DNA of 64,000 nt, taken from assembly GCF_000420025.1 (NCBI RefSeq), contig NZ_ATUD01000001.1, positions 806,001 to 870,000 on the forward strand, in the 5' to 3' direction. The translations under genes and the position numbers were made by a program. The DNA is from Patulibacter americanus DSM 16676 (GTDB lineage Bacteria > Actinomycetota > Thermoleophilia > Solirubrobacterales > Solirubrobacteraceae). Below are positions 35,791 to 43,995 of this stretch, in pieces. The notes beneath the pieces were generated by a model, which worked only from the letters and a program-made list of their open reading frames with translations, had not been told where the DNA came from and did no database searches. The stretch's first letter is position 1, and every line of letters begins with the position of its first letter.

Positions 35791-37203
35791 TCAGGCCCCG
35801 ATCAGGCCCTGGCCGCAGACGCGGACGACGTTGCCGTTCACGCCGCCCGACCCGGCGGACGCGAACCACGCGATCGTCTCGGCCACGTCGACGGGCTGGC
35901 CGCCCTGGCCCAGGCTCGACAGGCGCCGGCCGGCCTCGCGGATGCCGATCGGGATCGCGGCGGTCATCTGCGTCTCGATGAACCCCGGCGCGACGGCGTT
36001 GATCGTGGCGCCCGCGGCGGCGATCTCGTCCTCGAGCGCGTCGACGAATCCGATGACGCCGGCCTTCGACGTGGCGTAGTTCGTCTGCCCGTTGTTGCCG
36101 GCGATGCCCGCGATGGAGGACACGCCGACGATGCGCCCGCCGCGGTGGAGCGCGTCCTGCTTGAGCAGCTCGGCCGTGATCCGCTCCGGGGCGATCAGGT
36201 TCACCGCGATGACCTGGTCCCAGGTCTCGGGCTTCATGTTCGCCAGGCGCTTGTCGCGCGTGATGCCAGCGTTGTGGACGACGACGTCGACCCCGCCGTG
36301 CTCCGCCTTGAGCTGCGCGACGAGCTTCTGCGGCGCGTCGTCCTCGGTGACATCGAAGGTCAGCGACGAGCCGCCGATGCGCTCCATCACGCGGTTCAGG
36401 TCGTCCGCCAGCGGCTCGATGTCGAGGCCGACGACGTGCGCGCCGTCGCGGGCGAGCGTCTCGGCGATCGCCTCGCCGATCCCGCGCGAGGCGCCGGTGA
36501 CGAGCGCGACCTTCCCCTTCAGCGGGTGCTCCCAGTCGACGGCCGGCACGGCGCCGCCCTTGCCGATGCGCGTGACCTGGCCGGAGACGAAGGCCGACTT
36601 CGGCGAGAGGAAGAACCGCAGCGTCGACTCGATCTGGTCCTCCGCGCCCTGGCCGACATAGACGAGGTTCGACGTGGAGCCCTTGCCGAACTCCTTGCCG
36701 GTCGAGCGCACGAAGCCCTCGAGCGCGCGCTGGGCGACGCGGGCGGCCCCGTCGAGGTCCTCCGGCGGCGTGCCGAGCACGATGACGCGGCCCGACGGGC
36801 GCAGCTTGCGCGCGACGGGATGGAAGAACGCGTGGAGCGCCTTGAGCGACTCGGCGTCGCTGATGCCGGTGGCGTCGAAGACGAGCGCCTTGAAGCGCTG
36901 GTCGCCGGCGGCGGAGGAGCCGTCACCGTTGACCGAGAAGATCTTGGGCGACAGACCGGCCTCGCCGGCGGCCTCGCGCAGCTCGCCCTCGGCCGTCCAG
37001 ACCTCGGCCTCGGCGTCCTTCAGCACCTTCGCGAGCTGCGGCACGAGCCGCCCGCCGGGGGCCGCGCCGACGAGGACGGCGCCCTCGACGGTGCGCTGAC
37101 CCGGGCGGTAGCGCTCGAGGATCGGCGGCTGCGGCAGGCCGAGCCGCGGCGCGAGCTGGCGGCCGACGAAGGAGGTGGTGAACTGCTGGTACAGGTCGGG
37201 CAT
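35791..37203 (-). CDS. fabG4: High-molecular-weight 3-oxoacyl reductase, FabG4 type
   Basis: The 470-residue protein has an N-terminal flavodoxin-like region without catalytic residues and a C-terminal SDR with TGASRGIG at 236-243, a HNAG motif, the serine in GVSSIAG and YATSK. This two-domain layout is that of FabG4 (Rv0242c), an NADH-preferring 3-oxoacyl reductase. It lies between fadA2 and htdX, as in mycobacteria, so it may serve a specialised fatty acid or beta-oxidation-like pathway. Confidence 0.92.
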   Translation of the reverse strand: MPDLYQQFTTSFVGRQLAPRLGLPQPPILERYRPGQRTVEGAVLVGAAPGGRLVPQLAKVLKDAEAEVWTAEGELREAAGEAGLSPKIFSVNGDGSSAAGDQRFKALVFDATGISDAESLKALHAFFHPVARKLRPSGRVIVLGTPPEDLDGAARVAQRALEGFVRSTGKEFGKGSTSNLVYVGQGAEDQIESTLRFFLSPKSAFVSGQVTRIGKGGAVPAVDWEHPLKGKVALVTGASRGIGEAIAETLARDGAHVVGLDIEPLADDLNRVMERIGGSSLTFDVTEDDAPQKLVAQLKAEHGGVDVVVHNAGITRDKRLANMKPETWDQVIAVNLIAPERITAELLKQDALHRGGRIVGVSSIAGIAGNNGQTNYATSKAGVIGFVDALEDEIAAAGATINAVAPGFIETQMTAAIPIGIREAGRRLSSLGQGGQPVDVAETIAWFASAGSGGVNGNVVRVCGQGLIGA

Positions 37204-37228
37204 TCGGGTTCTCCTGTCGTTCCGAGGA

Positions 37229-38512
37229 TCAGCGCTCGACGATGGCGACGACGCCGATGCCGCCGGCGGCGCAGATCGAGATCAGGCCGCGGCCGCCGCC
37301 CTTCTCGTCCAGCGCCTTCGCCAGGCTGGCGACGATGCGGCCGCCGGTCGCGGCGAACGGGTGCGCGGCGGCGAGCGAGCCGCCGTTGACGTTCAGCTTG
37401 GAGCGGTCGATCGGGCCCAGCGGCGTGTCGCGGCCGAGCTTGACCTTGTTGAAGGTCGGGTCCTCCCACGCCTTCAGCGTCGAGAGCACCTGGGCGGCGA
37501 ACGCCTCGTGGATCTCGAAGAGGTCGAAGTCGTCGAAGGTCAGGCCGTGGCGGTCGAGCAGCTTCGGCACGGCGTAGGCCGGGGCCATCAGCAGGCCCTC
37601 CTCGCCCTTGACGTAGCCCACGGCCTCGGTCTGGGCGTCCGTGAAGTACGCCAGGACGGGCAGCCCGTTGGCCTTCGCGTACTCCTCGCTGGCGAGCAGC
37701 ACGGTCGACGCGCCGTCGGAGAGCGGGGTCGAGTTGCCGGCGGTCATCGTGCCGTCGGGGCCGCCGAAGACGGGCTTGAGCTTCGCCAGCTTCTCGAGCG
37801 AGGAGTCCGGGCGCAGGTTCTGGTCGCGCTCCAGGCCCTCGAAGGGCGTGATCAGGTCGTCGAAGAACCCACGGTCGTACGCGGCGGCGAGGTGCTGGTG
37901 CGACGCGACGGTCAGCTCGTCCTGCGCCTCGCGGGTGATCCCCCACTCCTTCGCGGTGATCGCCTGGTGCTCGCCCATCGAGAGGCCGGTGCGCGGCTCG
38001 CCGTTCTTGGGCGCCTCGATCGAGATGTCGCCCGGGCGGATCTGCAGCAGCGCCTTCACCCGGTCGCCGTTGCCCTTGGCGCGGTTGACGGCCATGAGCT
38101 TCTTGCGCAGCTTCTCGCCGATGGCGATCGGGGCGTCGGACGTGGTGTCGACGCCGCCCGCGATCCCGACGTCGATCTGCCCGAGGGCGATCTTGTTGGC
38201 GATGTAGATCGTGGCCTGCAGGCCGGTGCCGCACGCCTGCTGCAGGTCGACGGCCGGCGTGGCCTTGTCGAGCCGCGAGCCGAGCACGACCTCGCGCACC
38301 ATGTTGAAGTCGCGCGCGTGCTTGAGCACCGCGCCGGCGGCGACCTCGCCGAGCTTCTTGCCCTCGAGGTCGAACCGGTCGATCAACCCGTCGAGCGCGG
38401 CGGCGAGCATGTCGCTGTTGGACGCCTGCGCGTAGGGGCCGTTCGAGCGGGCGAACGGGATGCGGTTGCCGCCGACGATGGCGACACGACGGACGGTCTG
38501 GGTCTCGGGCAT
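37229..38512 (-). CDS. fadA2: Acetyl-CoA acetyltransferase, FadA2/FadI type thiolase
   Basis: The 427-residue thiolase has the acylated cysteine C94 in QQACGTGLQ, the histidine segment GGSLAAAHPFAATGGR and the second cysteine in SICAAGGIGVV. It cleaves or forms 3-oxoacyl-CoA. It leads the cluster with fabG4 and htdX, matching Rv0243 next to Rv0242c and Rv0241c, although in M. tuberculosis the thiolase gene is divergent. The start ATG at 38512 follows a GGAGAG ribosome binding site. A 40-bp near-copy of its first codons is repeated inside the Rhs island. Confidence 0.93.
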   Translation of the reverse strand: MPETQTVRRVAIVGGNRIPFARSNGPYAQASNSDMLAAALDGLIDRFDLEGKKLGEVAAGAVLKHARDFNMVREVVLGSRLDKATPAVDLQQACGTGLQATIYIANKIALGQIDVGIAGGVDTTSDAPIAIGEKLRKKLMAVNRAKGNGDRVKALLQIRPGDISIEAPKNGEPRTGLSMGEHQAITAKEWGITREAQDELTVASHQHLAAAYDRGFFDDLITPFEGLERDQNLRPDSSLEKLAKLKPVFGGPDGTMTAGNSTPLSDGASTVLLASEEYAKANGLPVLAYFTDAQTEAVGYVKGEEGLLMAPAYAVPKLLDRHGLTFDDFDLFEIHEAFAAQVLSTLKAWEDPTFNKVKLGRDTPLGPIDRSKLNVNGGSLAAAHPFAATGGRIVASLAKALDEKGGGRGLISICAAGGIGVVAIVER

Positions 38513-38535
38513 GGCTGACTCTCCGGGGCGATTCG

Positions 38536-38546
38536 TACCGTCGGTA
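38536..38546. promoter_or_regulatory. Palindrome TACCGTCGGTA, candidate fatty-acid regulator site
   Basis: taccg-t-cggta is a perfect dyad 24 bp before the fadA2 start codon. It resembles the TetR/FadR-type operators seen before beta-oxidation genes in actinobacteria. The regulator gene is not in the window. Confidence 0.55.
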
Positions 38547-38584
38547 GGACGGAGGATGCATCAAGGGTAGCGGGCCGGGGGTCG

Positions 38585-38605
38585 ACGCCCGCCTCGGGCG
38601 GGCGT
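38585..38605 (-). terminator. Strong hairpin downstream of the Rhs/immunity genes
   Basis: acgcccgcc (38585-38593) and ggcgggcgt (38597-38605) form a perfect 9-bp stem with a 3-nt loop. It lies about 410 bp after the immunity gene and just before the fadA2 promoter on the same strand, so it could stop island transcription. No T tract. Confidence 0.4.
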
Positions 38606-38724
38606 GATGGTCGCTTTCGCCTCGCTGAGCAGCGGATGCCCGAAGACCTCGCGCTGACGCTGGGGCGTTGCCGGATCAGCCCTCCGATCCCGGGAATCCG
38701 CACTCTGCTGGCCCTCATGCGCCG

Positions 38725-38738
38725 CGTGACTTGCCGGC
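38725..38738 (+). repeat. 14-bp direct repeat, left copy flanking the toxin island
   Basis: cgtgacttgccggc occurs here and again at 43996-44009, on either side of the Rhs, immunity, DUF4304 and MazF-type genes. The match is exact and ends at both sides. It could be a duplicated target site or recombination scar. Chance is possible in GC-rich DNA. Confidence 0.45.
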
Positions 38739-39014
38739 ACGCGCATGCCCGCCACCCGCGTCTCCGGGTGCCCACCAGAGCAGCAGGGTTGCCGGCACGC
38801 TCGGGCACACGGGAGCCCGAATCCATCGCGGACAGTCGGGAGACCCGAGCGCACCCGGCGCAGGGCCTGAAATGACCTCGGGCCGACAACTCGACGTGGC
38901 CGGTCGGCCGGCCACCCCTGCGACGGCAACCTCGAACGCCCTCATCAACCCGGCAGGCGGGACGGTCCGCACAAAGATGTCTCGGGGCCGAGGCTCGTTC
39001 GGTCAGGTTCGCGC

Positions 39015-39347
39015 CTAGTCCCTGCCTCCAGAGCCAGTGCGCCACGGAAGATGGTCCCGATTCGTCCCGGAGCTGTAGTACTGGACCTTCGACCCGTCAC
39101 CCACCGCATCCGCGATTCGGTCCGCCAGATGGAGACCCGCGTCGTCTAGTGCGAGGATCCGTTCAAGATTGGTGCCGGATGGCGCCTTGAGGCTTCGCGG
39201 AAGCAGAGGCTCGTACTCGTCCTGCCAGCGAAGGATGTCCCTCTGGAGATCATCGGGAAGGCCCAGTTCGCCCATGTCAACAGGGCCCTCACCAAGTTCA
39301 ACAATCGAGACTTCATAGAAGTCGGCGAACAGAGTCAGGTACTTCAC
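39015..39347 (-). CDS. Probable immunity protein of the Rhs toxin
   Basis: The 110-residue, rather acidic, cytoplasmic protein (MKYLTLFADFYEVSIVELGEG at the start) has no recognised family. Its ATG overlaps the Rhs stop codon by 4 bp (ATGA) on the same strand, the normal place for an immunity gene. The region looks less GC-rich than flanking host genes. Role as antidote to the Rhs C-terminal domain is inferred from position and size. Confidence 0.65.
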   Translation of the reverse strand: MKYLTLFADFYEVSIVELGEGPVDMGELGLPDDLQRDILRWQDEYEPLLPRSLKAPSGTNLERILALDDAGLHLADRIADAVGDGSKVQYYSSGTNRDHLPWRTGSGGRD

Positions 39348-42300
39348 CGCTTCCCGTCCCGCCTATCGGAGCTCTTCTTATTACGGAAGCTGCGGTGCAC
39401 GATGGTTCGATCCTCTGGGTTGATGGCGAGTTCGAAGTATCCGTCTCGGGAGTTCACGCCCCCACGCTGTCGAAAGAAGATCGAGCCGTCCTCCTGCAGC
39501 CGTGACGGCTGGGCAAAGATTTCGCGATCAAACGAGAACGGGTACCCGTGTCCGACCGGGTCCTTTATCCCCTTGTGGATCGCCGCTGGGTGGTATCGGT
39601 ACCCGCGGTCAAGAGGCGTATCCGCAATCTCGCGAAGGCCACGACCGATGCGGGTCCCCTTGGTTGCCGTCCGGACAACTGCACCCGCTCCTTTCGCTCC
39701 TGCGAGCCCGGTGAAGAGACGTCCGGCGCATCGCCCGACCGTAGTCCCGTCGCACTGGTCGTGCAGCATCGCCTCCCATGCATCGGCACCGTTCGGCCCG
39801 ACGAGTTCAGCGAAGCCGGCGCCCGTGGCGCGAAGCGTCGCCCCGGGGTCCCTATAGAGCTGTTTCGCATAGTCCACCGTCTCTTTTGCAGCGTCCACGC
39901 CGCCCTTCGCCGCCTCGACCTCGAACTCTCCGAGCGCGCGCTGCGGGTTGTCCAGGAAGGAGGACCCGCCACCCCCTGCCGCGGCCTCGGCCACGCGCAG
40001 CGGTGGCAACGGCCCGATATGCGACCCCTCGCCCTCTAGCGGACGTCCCTTCGCAAGGAAGCTGTAGTGCTCGGCATTCGCTACGTGCTGCTTGTACTCC
40101 TGCCGCTCCGCCTGCCGTCCCGGCGAGTCGGCGCCGTTCGCCTGCGCATCCCGGTTGTGCTTGTCCTTCGGCTCCCGACCACTCACGTACGCCGGAACGT
40201 GCCCGTCGTACTCGCTGTACGTCCCCGGGTTCCCCGCCGTGAACGAGTAACGCGAGTTCGTCAACGGGTCGCTCGCCAACGTCAGATCCGCCTCCGGGTC
40301 CTCGAAGCGGTCCTGTTGCAGGAACCGGCCCGTGCTGGGCTGGTACGCCCGCGCCTGCATGTCGTAGGTGCCGGTCTCGGCGTCCTTGTAGAAGCCCTGG
40401 AAGCGGAACGGGTTCGCCGCCGCCTCGGCCGAGACGTCCTCGTCCTTGCCCACCGGGGCACCGAACGGGTCGGTGTCGTACGTATTGAGCTTCGTCTCGC
40501 CGGTCTTGGGGTCCACCTCCGGCGTCGTCTCGCCGGTATCCGGCTTCTCCAGACCGACGACGGAGCCCTGGGCGTCGGTGTCGTACGCGCGCCACTCCTT
40601 CGTCGCGCCCGAACCCTTCAGGCGGCCCAGCCGCTCGCCCGACGCGGCGTAGTCGTAGGTCTGCTCGCGGCCGTCGCGACTTTCGCGCGAGAGCTGTTCG
40701 GACAGCCCCACGTAGCTGTAGTCGAACGCCACCACGCCCGAGGTCGGGTCGTCCGCTGCCGTCGTGCACGCCGCCTGTGCGCGCGTGCGACCCTCGTTCT
40801 CGTCGCCCGCGCCCGCCGGGTCGGCCGCGCCCTCCAGGCCCGTCACGCGCCGGTCGCGGCGATCGAGCGGGTCGTAGCAGAACGCCTGGGTGCCGTTCAT
40901 CGTGCCGGGGTCGGAGTTGTCGACCTCGCCGTGGGCGCGCTGCTGGCCGGCCGTCTGGCGCTCGAACGTGTCGTAGACGTTGCGATTCTCGACGACCCAC
41001 GGCGAGTCGTCGCTGCCGGCGCAGCTCGAGGTCGGGGCGTCGGGCGTGATCTCGTCCTTCGGCGACCCACCCTTCTTGGTGGTCGTCTTCCGTGCGGTCT
41101 GCGTCTGCGACCCGAACGTGTTGTACGAGAAGCAGTCCGTCTGCGTCGACGCCGACTGCACCGCGTTGGCGTCCTTCGGCGGAACTGCCTTCGAGGTCCG
41201 CTCGGCCCGTTCGAGCTGGTCGCCGCGGTAGACGTTGTCGGTCGTGATCGTCGTCTCGACCTCGCCGATGTCGTCCTGCTCGGCCGTGATGACCTCCACC
41301 ACCTCAGCCGGCCGCCCGGCGCCGTCGATCCCCTTGTAGCGCGTCGACTTCGCCGGGCTCGCGGCCGTCGGGGCGACGTAGTCATCGTCGTCCGGATCCA
41401 CGTCCTCCGGGATCGCCTCGCCGCTCGCCGTGCGGCGGATGCGGTCCCACTCCGTCAGCTGGTCGCGGGCGTTGTACTTCGACGCCCCGCGCTCGTCCTT
41501 CGTGCGGTTGCCGTGCTCGTCGTAGGAGTAGTCGTAGGTCTTCGTGTCGCCCTCGGCCGGGGCGGCGCGGCGGCGGATGAGCTCGCCACGGCTGTTGTAG
41601 AAGCGGCTGTCGACGGTGCGCCTGCCGGGGCTGATCGCCGGCTTGGCGGTCGACCGGCGCTCACCCGACGGCCACCACGTCATGTCGGTGGTGCGGTCGG
41701 CCTCGCCGCCGAGCGACCCGCCGTCGCGGACGCGCACCTGGGTGTTGCGGTCCTGCTCGTCGTAGGAGTAGGTCGTCGCCTTGCCGCCCTGGTACTCGTC
41801 GTCCTCGGCGTCGTACTGTCCGTCGGCCTGAACGGACCGCACGAGGTTCGGGACGCGCCCGAAGTAGCGGAACACCGTGTCCTTGCCGCCGGTCCACGTC
41901 TCGTCGACGAGGGTCGGGCGCTCCGCCCGGTCGCGGCCGATGTTCGTCTTGCGGACCTCGAGATCCAGGTCCGACGGCTTGTCGTCCTGCTCCGCGGGCT
42001 GGCACTTCTCGGCCTCCTTCGGCGCCGTGTAGTGCATCCAGTCGACGATCTGCGTCAGCGATCCACCGGCGTTGTAGCGGTAGCTGTAGACCTGCTCCTC
42101 GCTGCCCCCCGACGTCCGCCGGCCGCACTTCACCCGCAGCTGGCCGGAACGGAAGAAGGAGCGCTGGATCGTGCGCCCGCCGCCGACGCTCGACCACAAC
42201 GTCTGGTTGCCGAGCTGGTCGTAGTCGTACTTCAGGGGGTCGCCGACCGTCGACAGTGCGGCGCCGGTCCTCGCCCGCGCCTCCGGGCCGGAGGCCGCAA

Positions 42301-42382
42301 GAGGACACCCCCTCGCCGTGATCACCATCGTGCCGCGCCAGTCGGCGAACGCATGGTTCGGCGCGGGCGCGGCGGGCGGCAC
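39344..42382 (-). CDS. Rhs/YD-repeat polymorphic toxin, 5'-truncated
   Basis: The 1012-residue frame is mostly YD repeats from about residue 50 (YDYDQLGNQT, YSYDEQDRNTQV, YDYSYDEHGNRT, FCYDPLDRRDRR, FDYSYVGLSE). The core ends with YDMQARAYQPSTGRFLQQ (about 678-690), the conserved Rhs boundary. Beyond it lie a linker and a C-terminal tip of about 87 residues (about 926-1012, starting RGYRYHPAAIHKG) with histidines, HGYPFSFDRE, an asparagine/arginine-rich middle and HRSFRNKK at the end; its family is unassigned. There is no signal peptide or secretion domain, and the first 45 residues look like read-through from non-coding DNA. This looks like the 3' part of a larger rhs gene. Confidence 0.85.
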   Translation of the reverse strand: MPPAAPAPNHAFADWRGTMVITARGCPLAASGPEARARTGAALSTVGDPLKYDYDQLGNQTLWSSVGGGRTIQRSFFRSGQLRVKCGRRTSGGSEEQVYSYRYNAGGSLTQIVDWMHYTAPKEAEKCQPAEQDDKPSDLDLEVRKTNIGRDRAERPTLVDETWTGGKDTVFRYFGRVPNLVRSVQADGQYDAEDDEYQGGKATTYSYDEQDRNTQVRVRDGGSLGGEADRTTDMTWWPSGERRSTAKPAISPGRRTVDSRFYNSRGELIRRRAAPAEGDTKTYDYSYDEHGNRTKDERGASKYNARDQLTEWDRIRRTASGEAIPEDVDPDDDDYVAPTAASPAKSTRYKGIDGAGRPAEVVEVITAEQDDIGEVETTITTDNVYRGDQLERAERTSKAVPPKDANAVQSASTQTDCFSYNTFGSQTQTARKTTTKKGGSPKDEITPDAPTSSCAGSDDSPWVVENRNVYDTFERQTAGQQRAHGEVDNSDPGTMNGTQAFCYDPLDRRDRRVTGLEGAADPAGAGDENEGRTRAQAACTTAADDPTSGVVAFDYSYVGLSEQLSRESRDGREQTYDYAASGERLGRLKGSGATKEWRAYDTDAQGSVVGLEKPDTGETTPEVDPKTGETKLNTYDTDPFGAPVGKDEDVSAEAAANPFRFQGFYKDAETGTYDMQARAYQPSTGRFLQQDRFEDPEADLTLASDPLTNSRYSFTAGNPGTYSEYDGHVPAYVSGREPKDKHNRDAQANGADSPGRQAERQEYKQHVANAEHYSFLAKGRPLEGEGSHIGPLPPLRVAEAAAGGGGSSFLDNPQRALGEFEVEAAKGGVDAAKETVDYAKQLYRDPGATLRATGAGFAELVGPNGADAWEAMLHDQCDGTTVGRCAGRLFTGLAGAKGAGAVVRTATKGTRIGRGLREIADTPLDRGYRYHPAAIHKGIKDPVGHGYPFSFDREIFAQPSRLQEDGSIFFRQRGGVNSRDGYFELAINPEDRTIVHRSFRNKKSSDRRDGKR

Positions 42383-42841
42383 GCGCGAGAGCAGGACACC
42401 GACACCAACCGTGAGGCGAGAGAACGGACCGGGAGGCCCGCAAGCCGCGAGCGCCCCGCCTACCCCGTTCCGGTCAGTTCACCACTGGCGGTAGCCCGCG
42501 GCGATGTTTGCGTTTCGCGCGGTGCGCTGGGCGAGCCCGTTGGGAACCTCCAGCTCCCGGCGGCCGCCGGCCCGCACCGGCGCTGCGCCGCGTCGCACCA
42601 CCGCCGCAGCGCCTCCCCCAAGCGCGCCGCTCCGGCGCCAGCTGCGGACGGCCCTCGTCTCTCTCGGACGTGGCCGCGGGCCGCACGGTCGGCGTTTGGC
42701 AGGCCGATCCACTGGCTGACGAGCGAGTGCCGGCACCGAGCTCGGCGGAGCGTCAGAGCGCCCCCGCCGCACAACATGACGATGGCGACGCGGCGGACGG
42801 TCTGGGTCTCGGGCATGCGGCAATGCTGGTAACCACCCCCT
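42383..42841. other. Gap upstream of the truncated Rhs gene with a fadA2 fragment
   Basis: No full gene is seen in these 459 bp. They should contain the missing 5' part of rhs but do not encode YD repeats in any frame I could follow. A 40-bp near-copy of the fadA2 start (42778-42817) sits near its right end. The frame running from that copy toward the Rhs gene encodes a basic, low-complexity hybrid of 118 residues with no recognised domain. Confidence 0.5.
42778..42817 (-). pseudogene. Remnant of a thiolase gene 5' end (near-copy of fadA2 start)
   Basis: On the minus strand codons from ATG at 42816 read MPETQTVRRVAIV, identical to the first 13 residues of fadA2 at 38512. At DNA level the 40 bases match 38474-38513 at 38 of 40 positions. 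Similarity stops sharply on both sides. It is either a leftover from a duplicated thiolase gene disrupted by the island or a short recombination scar. Confidence 0.7.
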
Positions 42842-43318
42842 TCAGAGGGGATCAAGAACGTCGCGCGCCTCGTCGGACCAGATGGGGAGGTGCGCGAGCG
42901 GGCCGGACGCCACCATCTCCCTCAGTGCATCGACCGTCGAGGCGTCCGCGCAGAACGGCAGAACACGTTCGGAGATGAAGTGGCACAGCCCCTCGCGCCG
43001 TTCCTCTGGTGGCACGTCGGACTCCGCGTCCAGGAGCGCGGAGATGTGCTGCTCCTCCGCGGCGAACATCCCCTCGGCCCGGGCTCGGATGTGCGCGTCA
43101 TTCGGTCTTGGATACCGCTCGTGGCCTCCATCCACGGTCGTCAGGCAGAAGCCGACGTTCCAATAGAACGAAGCGGCGTACTGCGACTTCTGCAGCGAGA
43201 AGACGACAATCACCTCGGAAGATCGGACGTACCACAACGCCCCCTTCCGCTCGACGCCGGCTCGCTTCATGCAGGCAGCGAAGGCGGCACGAACTTCTTT
43301 GCTGGTGGTCTCCGTCAT
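42842..43318 (-). CDS. DUF4304-like protein, possible orphan immunity protein
   Basis: The 158-residue protein contains ALWYVRSSEVIVVFSLQKSQ followed by FYWNVGFCL, the pattern of DUF4304 proteins. Members often occur among polymorphic-toxin immunity genes. It starts at 43318 (MTETTSKEV); a longer in-frame start exists but adds no domain. It lies upstream of the truncated rhs gene without a partner toxin, on the same strand. Role inferred. Confidence 0.7.
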   Translation of the reverse strand: MTETTSKEVRAAFAACMKRAGVERKGALWYVRSSEVIVVFSLQKSQYAASFYWNVGFCLTTVDGGHERYPRPNDAHIRARAEGMFAAEEQHISALLDAESDVPPEERREGLCHFISERVLPFCADASTVDALREMVASGPLAHLPIWSDEARDVLDPL

Positions 43319-43359
43319 CACGGGCGATCGTACGTATCGACCCGCGTAGTCCAGCCGTC

Positions 43360-43704
43360 TCACGCCTGATGCGTGAGGAGCCGCAGCCGCCGGGCGATCT
43401 CCTGCCGCGGCTCGAGCGGCAGCTCCCCGAGGCGCTTGATCAGCCGGTGGCGGGAGAGCGCGCGGGTCTGCTCGGGCATCGCGTAGGACACGCGGCGCGG
43501 GGTCTGGTTCGGAATCTCGACGCGCACGTGGAGCTTCGGCCCCGGGGTGGTGGTGAGCGGGACGGCGAGCACGATCTGCAGCGGCGTGTCGTTGAACTCG
43601 TTCCGGGTGAGGACGAGCACCGGCCGCGTCTTCTGCACCTCGCCGCCGACCACGGGATCGAGGTTGGCGAGCCAGACCTCACCCTGCTTCGGGGTGGTGG
43701 TCAC
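43360..43704 (-). CDS. MazF/PemK-like endoribonuclease toxin
   Basis: The 114-residue protein shows the MazF barrel start GEVWLANLDPVVGGEVQKTRPVLVLTRNEFND followed by VLAVPLTTT, with the R and T residues used in RNA cleavage. Start is a GTG at 43704, overlapping the antitoxin stop by 4 bp. It should cut single-stranded mRNA when free of the antitoxin. Confidence 0.9.
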   Translation of the reverse strand: MTTTPKQGEVWLANLDPVVGGEVQKTRPVLVLTRNEFNDTPLQIVLAVPLTTTPGPKLHVRVEIPNQTPRRVSYAMPEQTRALSRHRLIKRLGELPLEPRQEIARRLRLLTHQA

Positions 43705-43952
43705 GCGTTGGCGCTCAGGCCGTCGCCCGCGACGGCCTCCCAGTCGGCGAGCTCCTCTTCGTAGGCGCGACGCTGATCGGCGGGCAGGCTCCGCAGGTCC
43801 TCCGCCCACTCCCGAACCTCGTCCTGCTCCTCCGCCTGGGCGGCGAGCTCGTCGAGGATCGCCCCCGTCGAGACGCCTCGGCGCTCGGAGAGCCTGCGGA
43901 GGCGGTCGCGGGTGTCGACGCTGACCCGGACGGTGGTCGTCGGAGCGCCCAT
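43701..43952 (-). CDS. Ribbon-helix-helix-like antitoxin of the MazF-type pair
   Basis: The 83-residue protein has an N-terminal strand-helix-helix (TTTVRVSVDTRDRLRRLSERRGVSTGAILDEL) and an acidic C-terminal tail (EVREWAEDLRSL, DWEAVAGD) that should wrap the toxin. ATG at 43952 is preferred; an upstream in-frame start would run through the promoter palindrome at 43960-43980. Confidence 0.85.
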   Translation of the reverse strand: MGAPTTTVRVSVDTRDRLRRLSERRGVSTGAILDELAAQAEEQDEVREWAEDLRSLPADQRRAYEEELADWEAVAGDGLSANA

Positions 43953-43959
43953 GGGGCGA

Positions 43960-43980
43960 GTGTAGACGGCCCGTCTACAC
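43960..43980. promoter_or_regulatory. Perfect 21-bp palindrome upstream of the MazF-type operon
   Basis: gtgtagacgg (43960-43969), c, and ccgtctacac (43971-43980) form an exact inverted repeat 8 bp before the antitoxin ATG. This is the expected place for autorepression by the toxin-antitoxin complex. Confidence 0.75.
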
Positions 43981-43995
43981 GTGTCCACGGGCCCT

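Larger units (their letters stand above)
38513..39014. other. Gap between fadA2 and the Rhs island
   Basis: No gene is supported in this 502-bp stretch. From left to right it holds the fadA2 promoter region with palindrome taccgtcggta, a strong 9-bp GC hairpin (38585-38605), one copy of a 14-bp direct repeat (38725-38738) and a 12-bp repeat ttgccggcacgc (38731 and 38789). Sequence from about 38.6 kb onward looks less GC-rich than fadA2, as if it belonged to the foreign island. Confidence 0.5.

Noticed and set aside
42460..42816. 118-codon frame starting at the fadA2-like ATG and running toward rhs
   Set aside because: Only the first 13 codons are meaningful; the rest is low-complexity and basic, so it is listed as a remnant and not a gene.
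40067..42832. Plus-strand open frame of 921 codons over the Rhs gene
   Set aside because: Antisense to YD repeats; composition is Arg/Val/Leu only and no family is seen.
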